Positions 40,430 to 49,200 of a stretch of DNA of 64,000 bases are shown piece by piece. Each line of letters begins with the position of its first letter. The first letter of the stretch is position 1. The DNA comes from Micromonospora costi (GTDB lineage: Bacteria; Actinomycetota; Actinomycetes; Mycobacteriales; Micromonosporaceae): contig NZ_RBAN01000002.1 in the NCBI RefSeq assembly GCF_003626655.1, positions 930,001 through 994,000 of the forward strand, written 5' to 3'. The position numbers were made by a program, and so were the translations under genes. Below the pieces are notes generated by a model. It was given only the letters and a program-made list of their open reading frames with translations. It was not told the DNA's origin and made no database searches.

Positions 40430-40464
40430 GCTCCGGCCGCCCCCGTGTGGTGGACGGCCGGAGC
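40430..40464 (+). terminator. hairpin between the two fibre-like genes
   Basis: 10-bp stem GCTCCGGCCG (40430-40439) / CGGCCGGAGC (40455-40464), 15-nt loop; no T-run. Confidence 0.45.
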
Positions 40465-40525
40465 GCATCCCCCATCGGCCGGTCCTGCCCGGCCGGACTC
40501 CGCCCGAGCAGACAAGGACACCACC

Positions 40526-41638
40526 ATGCCCGTCCCCGCCGGAGGCACCAACCCGCAGGAATCCGGACGCCTCATCGGCCCCGACGAGGCGTACCGGGTC
40601 GTGTTCCTGCAAGACGGTCGGGCCCGCGCCCGCGGCTACCCGGTCCCACTGTTCGCCGACGAAGCCGGGTCGATCCCCGCCGACGTCTTGACCGTCAACG
40701 GCGACGACGTCCCCGAGTCCACGCTGATCGTGGACGTGCACTCGCGCATCCCCCTGTTCCAGTACCCGCCCGGCAGCGACGTGGTCTACACGTCGATCAA
40801 CGGTGGGCCGATCGTGCCGCTGTACGCCCGCGTGGACGACCGCATCGATAAGCTCGCCGACAGCGTTGCCGGGGTCGGCGACGACATCGCGAACGCGGTC
40901 GCAGCAGAAGCCGCGAACCGGGCCGCCGCCATCACCGCAGCGATCGGCCCCGAACAGGCCGCCCGGGTGGCCGGTGACAACGCGCTCAGCGCCCGACTCA
41001 ACACCGTCGAGTCCGCCACGGAAGGCATGGCCGACGACCTGGCCGACGTCATCGCCGCCGTCGCGCAGCCTCCCCGGATCGGTATCCCCGGCGCGACCGG
41101 GCTGCCCGGCCAGTACTTCCTGGTGAGCCAGGGGTCGCTCGTCACCGTAGCCCTGACCGGCAGCTTCAACATCCTCTACATGTGGCCGATGTACCTGACG
41201 CAGGCCGTCTCGGTCGACCGGGCCTGCATCGAGGTGACGGCGGTCGGTACGGGTGTGATCCGGCACGGGGTGTACGCCAACAACCCGGCCAACGGCTGCC
41301 CGGTTGCTACCGGCCCGATCGCCGACTTCGGCACGGTCGACGTCAGCGCCACCGGCGTCAAGGAGTCGGTTCTGTCCCCGGCGGTGCAGCTCCCTGCCGG
41401 CTGGCACTGGTACGGCCTCGTGTGGCAGGGCGTCAACACCACCGCTCCTGCCGTGCGGTCCATGAACGCCACCAGCGGTTTCGGTCCGCTCAACATCGGC
41501 GCCGCACCGTCGCTGATGAGCGGCAACCGGCTCGGCTACTTCGCGACTCCGGTCCCCGCAGCGTTGGGAACGATCGTGGCGGAGCCGTCCAACGCCCACC
41601 AGCTCACACCCCCGCGTGTCGCGTACCGGCGGGCCTGA
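40526..41638 (+). CDS. second fibre-like protein, paralogue (370 aa)
   Basis: ATG, GACAAGGACACC upstream. N-terminal attachment part (VVDVHSRIPLFQYPPGSDVV, SINGGPIVPLYA), an Ala-rich coiled middle (about 120-180) and a C-terminal domain of about 175 residues that is highly similar at protein and DNA level to the end of the 37817 gene. It lacks the 500-residue central beta part. Looks like a shortened copy of the same fibre, perhaps with another receptor. Confidence 0.72.
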   Translation: MPVPAGGTNPQESGRLIGPDEAYRVVFLQDGRARARGYPVPLFADEAGSIPADVLTVNGDDVPESTLIVDVHSRIPLFQYPPGSDVVYTSINGGPIVPLYARVDDRIDKLADSVAGVGDDIANAVAAEAANRAAAITAAIGPEQAARVAGDNALSARLNTVESATEGMADDLADVIAAVAQPPRIGIPGATGLPGQYFLVSQGSLVTVALTGSFNILYMWPMYLTQAVSVDRACIEVTAVGTGVIRHGVYANNPANGCPVATGPIADFGTVDVSATGVKESVLSPAVQLPAGWHWYGLVWQGVNTTAPAVRSMNATSGFGPLNIGAAPSLMSGNRLGYFATPVPAALGTIVAEPSNAHQLTPPRVAYRRA

Positions 41639-41659
41639 CCACCGTTTGGAGGTGGCGGT

Positions 41660-42145
41660 ATGCCGGTCCCCGCGGGTGGCAACGACCTGCCGATCATCGT
41701 CGAGGACCCGCCCGTCTGGGCGCCCACCATCGAGCAGGTCGCCGACCACGTCCCGTACATGACCGTCGACACCGTGACTCCCGGGTCGCAGGAGTACCTG
41801 GGCGTCTTCAACGTCCTCACCACTCCGACAGGGGAGCAGGCGCGGCGGCTCATCGACGCCACCTGGCCGTCGGTGCAGGCCGCCGTCGGCGAGATGGTCG
41901 AGCAGGTGTGGCCGCTCGCGCAGACGGTGGCCGCGCTACGCGCCGCCGCGGCGATCGTCCGCGCTTACCCCCGCGATGACGGGGACCTCGCCAGGGCCGC
42001 CGCTCTGGACGCCCGCGCCGACGCCGACCTTGCCCGGCTGATCGCCGCGAACGACGCCGCCGGTGGCGGTGACGGCAACAGCCTCGACCTGCTGCCCGTC
42101 TACTCGTTCCCCCCGCCCGTCCCGTGGGGCGACTCCCTGCTGTAA
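41660..42145 (+). CDS. head-tail connector-like protein (161 aa)
   Basis: ATG after TTTGGAGGTGG. Mostly helical: TGEQARRLIDATWPSVQAAV and a long VAALRAAAAIVRAYP helix, then an Asp-rich stretch and Pro-rich tail. This resembles gp6/gp15-type adaptors that dock under the portal. Its place ahead of the gp10-like and tail terminator-like genes supports a neck role. Confidence 0.65.
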   Translation: MPVPAGGNDLPIIVEDPPVWAPTIEQVADHVPYMTVDTVTPGSQEYLGVFNVLTTPTGEQARRLIDATWPSVQAAVGEMVEQVWPLAQTVAALRAAAAIVRAYPRDDGDLARAAALDARADADLARLIAANDAAGGGDGNSLDLLPVYSFPPPVPWGDSLL

Positions 42146-42177
42146 CCCCCCGCCCTGCACCTCGAAAGCGAGCACCG

Positions 42178-42495
42178 ATGACCGACTTCAACGCCGAGCT
42201 GCCCACGAACGCGGGTGTGCTTCTGACCACCCGCACCGGCACCACCAGCGGCGACACGGTCCCCGCCGGCTGCGTGCTGATCCTCCGCAACGCGGGCGCC
42301 GCGTCCCACACCGTCAGCCTGACCGTAGGCGCAACGTTCGACGGCCTGTCCGTCTCGAACAGGGCAGTGTCGATCGGCGCGGGCGGTGTCGGCGCGATCC
42401 GGGTCCCGGCCAACTACGGCGACGCGAACGGCCGCGTGCCTATCGCGATCAACGGCACCGCCAACGAAGTCACCTACCAGATCCTCGGGATGTGA
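42178..42495 (+). CDS. beta-rich hypothetical protein (105 aa)
   Basis: ATG behind GAAAGCGAG. Jelly-roll-like pattern (VLLTTRTGTTSGDTVPAGCV, HTVSLTVGATFDG). Could be a head-tail joining or decoration subunit. Its stop overlaps the next GTG. Confidence 0.55.
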   Translation: MTDFNAELPTNAGVLLTTRTGTTSGDTVPAGCVLILRNAGAASHTVSLTVGATFDGLSVSNRAVSIGAGGVGAIRVPANYGDANGRVPIAINGTANEVTYQILGM

Positions 42496-43064
42496 GCATG
42501 CGACCGAACGCCGAGTACATCGCCAACCGGACCATCCTGGTGAACTCCGTCCGGGCCTACAACCCGGGCGACGACGTGTTCGCCTCCGCCGTCGAGAACC
42601 TGGGCCTCACCGTGGGGGTGGACGTGCTTCCCGCCAACCCGAACGTGATCCCCCGCCCGGCGGCGAACGCGCGCCGCGCCGACTGGGTGGCGTACTGGGT
42701 GGGGCAGGGCATGCCGCAGGACCAGGTCGACGAGATGACCCGCGACCAGCTCGCCGCCCGGGAGCCCGAGGTCATCGGCTCTCCCGACCTCGACGCCAAT
42801 TTGACCGTGCCGGCCGTCCCGAACCCCACCCCGAGCCCGGCCCCGGACACGGTGGCGTTCCAGGTGGCCGAGCAGTCTGGCCAGGCCGCCGAGCAGCAGG
42901 CGGCGGAACGGGTGGAGCGGCCCGGCCAGGGCGCCCGGAAGGCCGAGTGGGTGGAGTACGCCGTCTACCGGGGCATGGCGCGTGAGACGGCCGAGGAATC
43001 GACGATCCCGCAGCTCGCCGCCTGCGACTACGACAACCTGTTCGGCCCCGAACGGCCCGAGTAA
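42492..43064 (+). CDS. neck-region protein with duplicated helical motif (190 aa)
   Basis: GTG chosen for its GTGA overlap; ATG 42498 is two codons later. Two copies of a short helical motif, ARRADWVAYWVGQGM and ARKAEWVEYAVYRGM, lie about 80 residues apart, each followed by a D/E...LA segment; they look like small HeH/SAP-type folds. A Pro-rich linker joins them. Function unknown; last plus-strand gene before the minus-strand cassette. Confidence 0.6.
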   Translation: MSMRPNAEYIANRTILVNSVRAYNPGDDVFASAVENLGLTVGVDVLPANPNVIPRPAANARRADWVAYWVGQGMPQDQVDEMTRDQLAAREPEVIGSPDLDANLTVPAVPNPTPSPAPDTVAFQVAEQSGQAAEQQAAERVERPGQGARKAEWVEYAVYRGMARETAEESTIPQLAACDYDNLFGPERPE

Positions 43065-43103
43065 ACAACGATGGCGGCCGAGTCGTCCCCAGCCGCCGTC
43101 GTT

Positions 43104-43619
43104 CTAGCGCCGGAAAAGACCTCTGTTCTCGCGCCTGTACCTGAATGCCGGCCGCACGATGAGGATGGCCAGGCCGATCTGAACCACAAGAGCGATCACG
43201 ACCAGGATGGCCGATGCTCGCCCGTGCACGGACCCTGACGCGTAGCCGAAACCAAAGGTCGACACGATCGCCGCCACGAAGAAGGGCAGCGCCTCGTTCC
43301 ATACCTTCTCCGGGACAGTCGTGTGACGCGCGAGCCATTGCGTTGTGGCGTGCCTGACGGACACGAACACTCTTGGCAATGCCCTACCCGCTGCCCCCGT
43401 TGAGAAGCGAAGTGCGGTCATCAACTTGAGCAGCTTCCCCGGCCGCTCATCGATGATTGCGGTCCATTCCTCCGCGTACCCGGCCGCGATGTCCGGGTCG
43501 ATCGTCCACCTGTAGGCGGCCCAGCGGACGAGCTTGCGGGCCGCCCACGGGGACACGTCGGTCATCTCGTTGACCAGCAGCCCGAAGACGAAGCTGGCGA
43601 TGATCTCCCAGCCGTTCAC
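43104..43619 (-). CDS. membrane protein of the PadR cassette (171 aa)
   Basis: GTG at 43619 overlaps the PadR stop (GTGA). One hydrophobic stretch near the N-terminus (IIASFVFGLLV), a cytoplasmic-type helical part with GYAEEWTAIIDERPGKLLKL, then two membrane helices (LPFFVAAIVSTFGFGYASG; AILVVIALVVQIGLAIL). The EEW-containing helical segment is common in actinobacterial membrane proteins of unknown function. Probably lysogeny-expressed cargo. Confidence 0.65.
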   Translation of the reverse strand: MNGWEIIASFVFGLLVNEMTDVSPWAARKLVRWAAYRWTIDPDIAAGYAEEWTAIIDERPGKLLKLMTALRFSTGAAGRALPRVFVSVRHATTQWLARHTTVPEKVWNEALPFFVAAIVSTFGFGYASGSVHGRASAILVVIALVVQIGLAILIVRPAFRYRRENRGLFRR

Positions 43620-43945
43620 GCCTCGCACCAGCCGAAGGCCAGACGGGGGCGCGTGGTCGGCGCGGGCTTCGGCCGGCGGGCGGCGATCAGCTCGCGTGCG
43701 CTCGTGACGCCGTGCGGGGTGAGGCGGTAGTACCGGCGGCGGGGCTTGCCCGGCTCGGCGTCCTCCTCCCAGCGGGAGGTGACCCACTTCGACTCGGCGA
43801 GCCGTTCGAGCATCTTGTAGATCGTGGGGCCCGACTTCCCGGTCGCCTTCATAATCGCCCAGCCGTGCAGCTCGTTGTCGTCTGCGTCGAGGAGGGCGTC
43901 GAGGACGGCCAGGAGTGGCCCGGTAACACGTACAGGTCCATCCAC
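43616..43945 (-). CDS. PadR-type winged-helix regulator (109 aa)
   Basis: PadR landmarks: LLAVLDALLDADDNELHGWA, then SGPTIYKMLERLAESKWVTS as recognition helix and turn, and a wing with PRRRYYRLTPHGVTSAREL. It probably represses its own promoter, TAGTAT (complement of 43956-43961), 10 bases before GTG 43945. Transcribed against the surrounding virion genes together with a membrane protein: a self-regulated moron. Confidence 0.85.
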   Translation of the reverse strand: MDGPVRVTGPLLAVLDALLDADDNELHGWAIMKATGKSGPTIYKMLERLAESKWVTSRWEEDAEPGKPRRRYYRLTPHGVTSARELIAARRPKPAPTTRPRLAFGWCEA

Positions 43946-44050
43946 GGCCTTAACGATACTAGGTGAAATAAGGGTCGTCCACTCGCGCAGCGGGCGTGTC
44001 CCACCAGGACCGTCCCACCAGGACGACGCGACCGACCGGGGGTGATGCAC

Positions 44051-44479
44051 ATGGCCCGTGTGGCGTGGAACTACGCCGAAGATGAACGGCTCCTGCACTC
44101 CGAGGCCGGCCCGGTCGGACGGGACCTGGCCCGCAAGGGCGAACGCGTCGCGGCCGAGCAGCGCCGCACCGCCCCCGTCTCCCCCGACGGCTCCCACGGC
44201 CGTGAGCCCGGCTACATGCGCGACCACATCAGCTCGAACCTCGACCGCGACAGCCTCGGCCTGTACGTCGACATCGGCACCGACGCGAAGACCCCCAACG
44301 GCCACGCGTACCCGCTCGATGTGGAGCTGGGCACCCGCCCGCACACCATCACCTCGCACGGCGACTACCCGCTGCGGAACCCGAAGACCGGGCAGGTGTT
44401 CGGCAAGACCGTCGAGCACCCGGGCGCCGACCCGCAGCCGTTCCTACGGCCCAGCCTGGACGTGCTCCGGCGCGAGTAA
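44051..44479 (+). CDS. HK97 gp10-like neck protein (142 aa)
   Basis: ATG 44051 is about 8 bases after GGGGGTG; GTG 44042 and ATG 44045 are also in frame. The order RKGERVAAEQRRTAPV, GYMRDHI, HAYPLDVELGTRPHTI and PFLRPSLDVLR is the pattern of the HK97 gp10 tail-completion family. It joins tail to head with the next gene. Confidence 0.8.
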   Translation: MARVAWNYAEDERLLHSEAGPVGRDLARKGERVAAEQRRTAPVSPDGSHGREPGYMRDHISSNLDRDSLGLYVDIGTDAKTPNGHAYPLDVELGTRPHTITSHGDYPLRNPKTGQVFGKTVEHPGADPQPFLRPSLDVLRRE

Positions 44480-44501
44480 CCCCCTGAGGGCGGAGGTGAT
44501 C

Positions 44502-44927
44502 GTGGCCGCCTTCGTAGACGCCGAACGGGCCGTCGCCGACTGGGTCAACTCCCTCGACGGCAGCCTCGTCGGCGTCGGCCACCCCCTCGCCAAGGGCGCA
44601 CACCTCACCGCCCTACGCGGCGCCGCATCGGCCTGCTACGCCCTGATCAGCCTCCTGCCCGGCTCCGTCGCCCTCGGCCCCGAGAACCCCGACCACCGGG
44701 CCCGCATCTCCGCCTCCATCTACGGCCCCACCAAGGAAGCCGCCACCGCCGCAGCGGTCGCCTACGCGAACGCGCTGCTCACCCTCGACGGCCGCCGCCA
44801 ACCCATGGGCCAAGCCGTCATCTGCCTCGTCGTCGACCCCGACAGCATCTCCGGCCCCTCCTGGGCGCCCGAGCCCACCGGACCGCGGCTGCTGGTCGAC
44901 GCCGACTTCTACCTCCGCGCGGCGTAG
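44502..44927 (+). CDS. tail terminator-like protein (141 aa)
   Basis: GTG 44502 lies 5 bases after GGCGGAGG. N-terminal helix (VDAERAVADWVNSL), then a mixed alpha/beta domain ending in a strand (PRLLVDADFYLRAA): the size and layout of siphovirus tail terminators (gpU-like). Position right before the major tail protein supports it. Confidence 0.7.
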   Translation: MAAFVDAERAVADWVNSLDGSLVGVGHPLAKGAHLTALRGAASACYALISLLPGSVALGPENPDHRARISASIYGPTKEAATAAAVAYANALLTLDGRRQPMGQAVICLVVDPDSISGPSWAPEPTGPRLLVDADFYLRAA

Positions 44928-44963
44928 CGCCGCCCGGCCCCGCCTGCCTTCCGCCCCTACTGG

Positions 44964-44980
44964 CCCGGCGTAGCGCCGGG
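44964..44980 (+). promoter_or_regulatory. compact hairpin in the tail-tube leader
   Basis: CCCGGCG (44964-44970) / CGCCGGG (44974-44980) with a 3-nt TAG loop, ending just before GAGAGGAC. It could protect the 5' end of a highly expressed transcript or support its translation. Confidence 0.35.
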
Positions 44981-44994
44981 GAGAGGACCCTGTC

Positions 44995-45576
44995 ATGCCT
45001 GCTGTCGCCGCACCGAAGAACGCCCTCAGCTTCGGCGCCGGGTGGCTGTACTACGCCCTGCCCGGCACCAGCGTTCCCGCCTCCACCGTCGCCGGATCGG
45101 TGTTCACCGACGCCTGGCCCGCCGGCTGGACCCTGCTCGGCGTGACCCGCGAGGGCCACGAGTTCTCCTACGAGCTGGCCACCGAGCCCGTCGAGGCCGC
45201 CGAATACCTGGACCCGATCGCCACCGTCACGACCGGCCGCACCGTCGGCATGACCTTCGAGATGATGCAGATCCACGCCACGAACCTGAAGCGGGCGCTC
45301 AACGGCGGCAACATCGTCACCACCGGCTCCGGGGGCACCCTGCGGTCGGAGTACACGCCGCCGGCGATGGGCCAGGAAATCCGCTGCATGATCGGCTGGG
45401 AATCCACCGACCTCACCGAGCGGGTCTACGCCGAGCAGGCGTTCCAGGTCGGCAACGTGGCGATCGCCCGCCGCCGAGGCGCGGCCAACGCCGGCCTGCC
45501 CGTCGACTTCCGGTTCGAGCCGGCCGCCGACGGCCAGCCGTTCCACCACATCTTCGCGGGCACCGCCCGCGGCTGA
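44995..45576 (+). CDS. major tail (tube) protein (193 aa)
   Basis: ATG behind GGGAGAGGAC. Beta-rich with GAGWLYYALPGTSVP, the WTLLGVTREGHEFSYEL segment and a long beta hairpin, plus the helix HATNLKRAL: typical for phage tail tube subunits. Located between tail terminator and tail chaperones, as in most siphoviruses. Confidence 0.85.
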   Translation: MPAVAAPKNALSFGAGWLYYALPGTSVPASTVAGSVFTDAWPAGWTLLGVTREGHEFSYELATEPVEAAEYLDPIATVTTGRTVGMTFEMMQIHATNLKRALNGGNIVTTGSGGTLRSEYTPPAMGQEIRCMIGWESTDLTERVYAEQAFQVGNVAIARRRGAANAGLPVDFRFEPAADGQPFHHIFAGTARG

Positions 45577-45611
45577 ACCCTGACCAACAACACCGCTGGG
45601 GGTGCTGAGTA

Positions 45612-46088
45612 ATGACCGTGCACGAGTTGCAGGCGGCGTCGGAAGGCGTCGAGATCGTCGGAGGCGGTGAGAAGGTCGAGTTCCTGGGCGAGTGGTATCG
45701 CATCGCCGAGAAGGTCGGCCTGATGCCGCTGATGCGGTTCGCGATGACCGCGAAGCAGGGCGCGAAAGCAGACGACATGGAGGGCCTGGCAGCCATGTAC
45801 GCCCTGATCCGCGACTGCATCGACCCGACCGACTGGGACCGGTTCGAGGACGACGCGACGATGAAGAAGGCCGAGGCGGACGACCTGCTGAAGGTCGTCC
45901 AGGACACCATCCAGATCCTGTCCGCCCGCCCTACCCAGCGGCCCGCCGACTCCTCGGTTGGGCCGCAGACCACCTCGGAGAGCTCGAAGGCACCCTCCTC
46001 CTCGCCGCAGGCGGACCAGCGTGTGCCGCAGGGTGCCGACGAGATGGTGTCCATCGACGAGCTGCTTGCAGCCCAGTCGAGCACCTGA
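45612..46088 (+). CDS. tail assembly chaperone, short form (gpG-like, 158 aa)
   Basis: ATG start. Helical domain of about 105 residues (WYRIAEKVGLMPLMRFAMTA, MEGLAAMYALIRDCIDPTDW) and a low-complexity Ser/Pro/Gln tail. It is the usual first chaperone before the tape measure. A frame shifted by -1 stays open over 45692-46273 and continues it. Confidence 0.82.
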   Translation: MTVHELQAASEGVEIVGGGEKVEFLGEWYRIAEKVGLMPLMRFAMTAKQGAKADDMEGLAAMYALIRDCIDPTDWDRFEDDATMKKAEADDLLKVVQDTIQILSARPTQRPADSSVGPQTTSESSKAPSSSPQADQRVPQGADEMVSIDELLAAQSST

Positions 46089-46273
46089 CCGTCCGGGAGC
46101 TGTGCAACATCGTCTACGCCTACCTGCGGCGTGACCTGGCCCAGTCCCTCACCCTCGCCACCGGCAAGGAACGCCAGACCGCCATGTCGGACTTCGACGC
46201 CTGGGTGAACGGCCCGATCGAAGGCTGGGACGAGATGGACCGCAAGCTCAACCGGGCGCTCCAACGCGCGTGA
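46085..46273 (+). CDS. frameshifted extension of tail chaperone (gpGT-like)
   Basis: In the -1 frame the 62 residues after 46085 (LTVRELCNIVYAYLRRDLAQ, FDAWVNGPIEGWDEMD) have proper codon bias but no ATG, GTG or TTG start. They fit the T half of a gpGT chaperone made by programmed -1 frameshifting. I could not find a canonical X XXY YYZ site, so the slip point is not fixed. Confidence 0.6.
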   Translation: MTVRELCNIVYAYLRRDLAQSLTLATGKERQTAMSDFDAWVNGPIEGWDEMDRKLNRALQRA

Positions 46274-46294
46274 CCGCACGGCTGGGGGTGCCCG

Positions 46295-49200
46295 ATGGGT
46301 GTCCCCCTGGCTGAGGCGTTCGTGAGGGTCCGCGCCGACACCCGCGACTTCAAGCGGGACACCGAGCGGGACGCTTCCCAGTCCGGTGACCGGGCCGGGA
46401 ACAGCTTCGCCGGGGCGTTCGGCCGCACCCTCGCCGGTAAGGCCGCCGGCCTGTTCGCCCGGTTCCGGCGGCAGGCCGAGGCGTCCACGGACGGGGCCGG
46501 AGCGACCGCCGGTGCCCGATTCGGCAGCGAGTTCGTCCGCGACGCGGTCGGCCGGCTCCGCGACGGCAGGGGCCGGTTCGTGTCGGAGGGCGCGGCGGCC
46601 GGCGCCGGCTTCGGTGACGCGTTCGTGCGGGACGCGTCCGGGCGGCTGCGGGACGCCCGCGGCCGGTTCACCGCGGAGGGCCGCGCCAGCGGGGACGGCT
46701 TCGCCAACGCGTTCGGTCCTGGCGTGGCCAGCAGCATCTCCCGGGTCAGCGCGCTGATCGCGGTGGGTGTTGCTCTCGGCCCGGCGATCATCCCCGTTGC
46801 GGCCGCTGCTGCGGCGGCGGTCGCCGGCATCGGCACGGCCGCGATCGCCGCGTTCGCCGGCCTCGGCGTCGGGGTGCTCGCGTTCATGGGCGTCGCGGAC
46901 GCGGTCAAGGCCATGGGTGCGGCCGAGGACGCGGCGGCCGACAACGCCGCCGCCCTGTCCCGGGCCCATTCCGCCGTCGAAGCGGCGGCCGACGGGGTGC
47001 GGCAGGCAGAGCAGTCTCTCGCGCGTACCCGCGAGCAGGCCGCCGCGTCGAACGAGCAGGCCGCGCGCCGGGTCGCCGAGAGTGAGCGGGACCTGTCCCG
47101 CGCCCTCAAAGATCAACTCCGGGTGGCTCAGGAGCTGAACGAGGCCCGCGAGGAAGCCAAGCGGCGACTCGACGACCTCAACCAGTCCCTCGCCGAGAAC
47201 ACCCTCAGCCAGCGTCAGGCCACCCTCGACGTCGCCGAGGCCAAGGCCGAGCTGGACAAGGTGCTCGCCGACCCGAAGGCGACCGAAGCGCAGCGCGAGC
47301 AGGCCCGCATCACCTACGAGCGCAACGTCCTGCAACTGGCCGACCTTCAGCGGCGCGGCAAGGAGCTGGCCGACGACACCGCGAAGGCCAACAAGGCCGG
47401 CGTCGAGGGATCCCGGGAGGTGCAGGCCGCCCGCGAGCGCATCGCGGACGCCGACGAGCGGGTGCGGGCCAGCCAGCAGGCCCTCACGGATGCCCGCCGG
47501 GAGCAGGCCCGCGCGGAGCGGGACGGGATCTACCAGATCCAGCAGGCCCAACAGCAGTTGATCTCCGCTCAGCGGTCGCTGCGGGACGCGACCGTCGCCT
47601 CCGGCACCGCCGGGGCCGCGGCCATGGACAAGCTGCGCCAGTCCTTGGAAGGGCTGTCGCCGGCCGGCCAGCGCTTCGCCAAGTTCCTGTTCGGGCTGAA
47701 GGACGAAGTCCAGCGGATCCGGGCTGCCGCCCAGGAAGGGCTGCTACCCGGAGCGCAGGAGGCCATCGAGAACCTGCTGCCGTATCTGCCGCAGGTCGAG
47801 CGGTTCGTGGGCGGGATCGCCGGCCGGCTGGGTGACATGGCGGTGCGGGCGTCGAAGGCGCTGACGGGGCCGTTCTGGCGGTCCTTCTTCGGCATGATCG
47901 ACAAAACGGCCGGGCCCGCCCTGGACGGCATGTTCGAGGCGACGGGCAACATCGCCGAGGGCTTCGCCGCGATCTTGCAGGCGTTCATGCCGCTCAACCG
48001 CGACATGGGCAAGGGCCTGGTCGGACTGACCGCGTCCTTCGCCGACTGGGCCAAGGGCCTGTCCGGGTCGAAGGGCTTCCAAGAGTTCGTCGATTACGTC
48101 CGCGAGTACGGGCCGCCCGCCCTGCGCTTCCTGTGGGATCTGCTGAAGGTCGGCGGCAAGCTGCTCGTCTCCCTCGCCCCGCTCGGCGCCGTCCTGGTGA
48201 CCGGGCTCGGCAAGCTCGCCGACATCCTGGCCAGCCTCGACCCGGGCGTGCTGCTCGCGATCACCGCCGGCATCGCCGCACTGATCGCGGTGTCCATCGG
48301 CCCGCTGTCCGCCGCGATCATCGCGATCGTCGCCGCCGCTGGCGGCATCTACTACCTGCTCAACCGGTTCGGCCTGCTGAAGCCCCTCATCGCCGGGGTC
48401 ACCGCCGCAGTGCAGTGGGCGTGGCAGAACGTGCTTCAGCCGACGTTCGCGGCGATCGCCTCGTTCGTCATGGAGCAGGTCGTGCCGGCCGTCATGTGGC
48501 TGTGGCACAACGCGATCGGGCCCGCGTTCCAGGGCATCGCCGCGGCCGGCCAGTGGCTGTGGAACACGGTGCTGCTGCCGGTGTTCTCGGCGCTGCGCGC
48601 GTACGTGGTCGACTTCGTGGCCCCCATGTTCCTGTGGTGGTACCGCGAGGTCATCAAGCCGGTGTTCGAGCGGTTCGCGCTCGCCGCGCAGGTCGCCTGG
48701 ACGCTGGTCAAGGTCGTCTTCGGGCTGATGCAAATCTATGTGAAGACGGTCCTGGCACCGCTGTGGCGGTGGCTCTACGACAACGTGATCAAGCCGGTGT
48801 GGAACGGCATCAAGGACACGATCACGCGGATCTGGACCATGTACATCCGGCCGCTGTTCGAGACCTTCGGCGGGTTCATCAAGAACCACGTCGCGCCTGC
48901 GTTCGAGGCCGGCGTGAAGGCGATCGGCAAGGCGTGGGAGAAGATCCGCGACCTGACGAAGATCCCCGTGCGGTTCGTGGTCGAGACGGTGATCAACTCG
49001 GCGATCATCGGCACCTACAACAAGCTCGCTGGCGTGTTCGGAGTCGACAAGGTCGACAAGGTCGCTCTGCCGAAGGGCTTCGCCCGCGGTGGTGTCCTGC
49101 CCGGCTACACCCCCGGCAAGGACGTCCACCGGTTCTACTCCCCCACCGCCGGGGCGATCGACCTGTCCGGCGGGGAGGCGATCATCCGGCCCGAGGGCAC

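Noticed and set aside
39440..41749. Long minus-strand frame opposite the fibre-like genes
   Set aside because: Val/Asp/Gly/Arg-rich shadow of the plus-strand frames, without ribosome binding site or recognisable fold.
46085..46087. CTG as start codon of the second tail chaperone frame
   Set aside because: Kept only as an alternative: CTG starts are rare and the family normally uses a frameshift.
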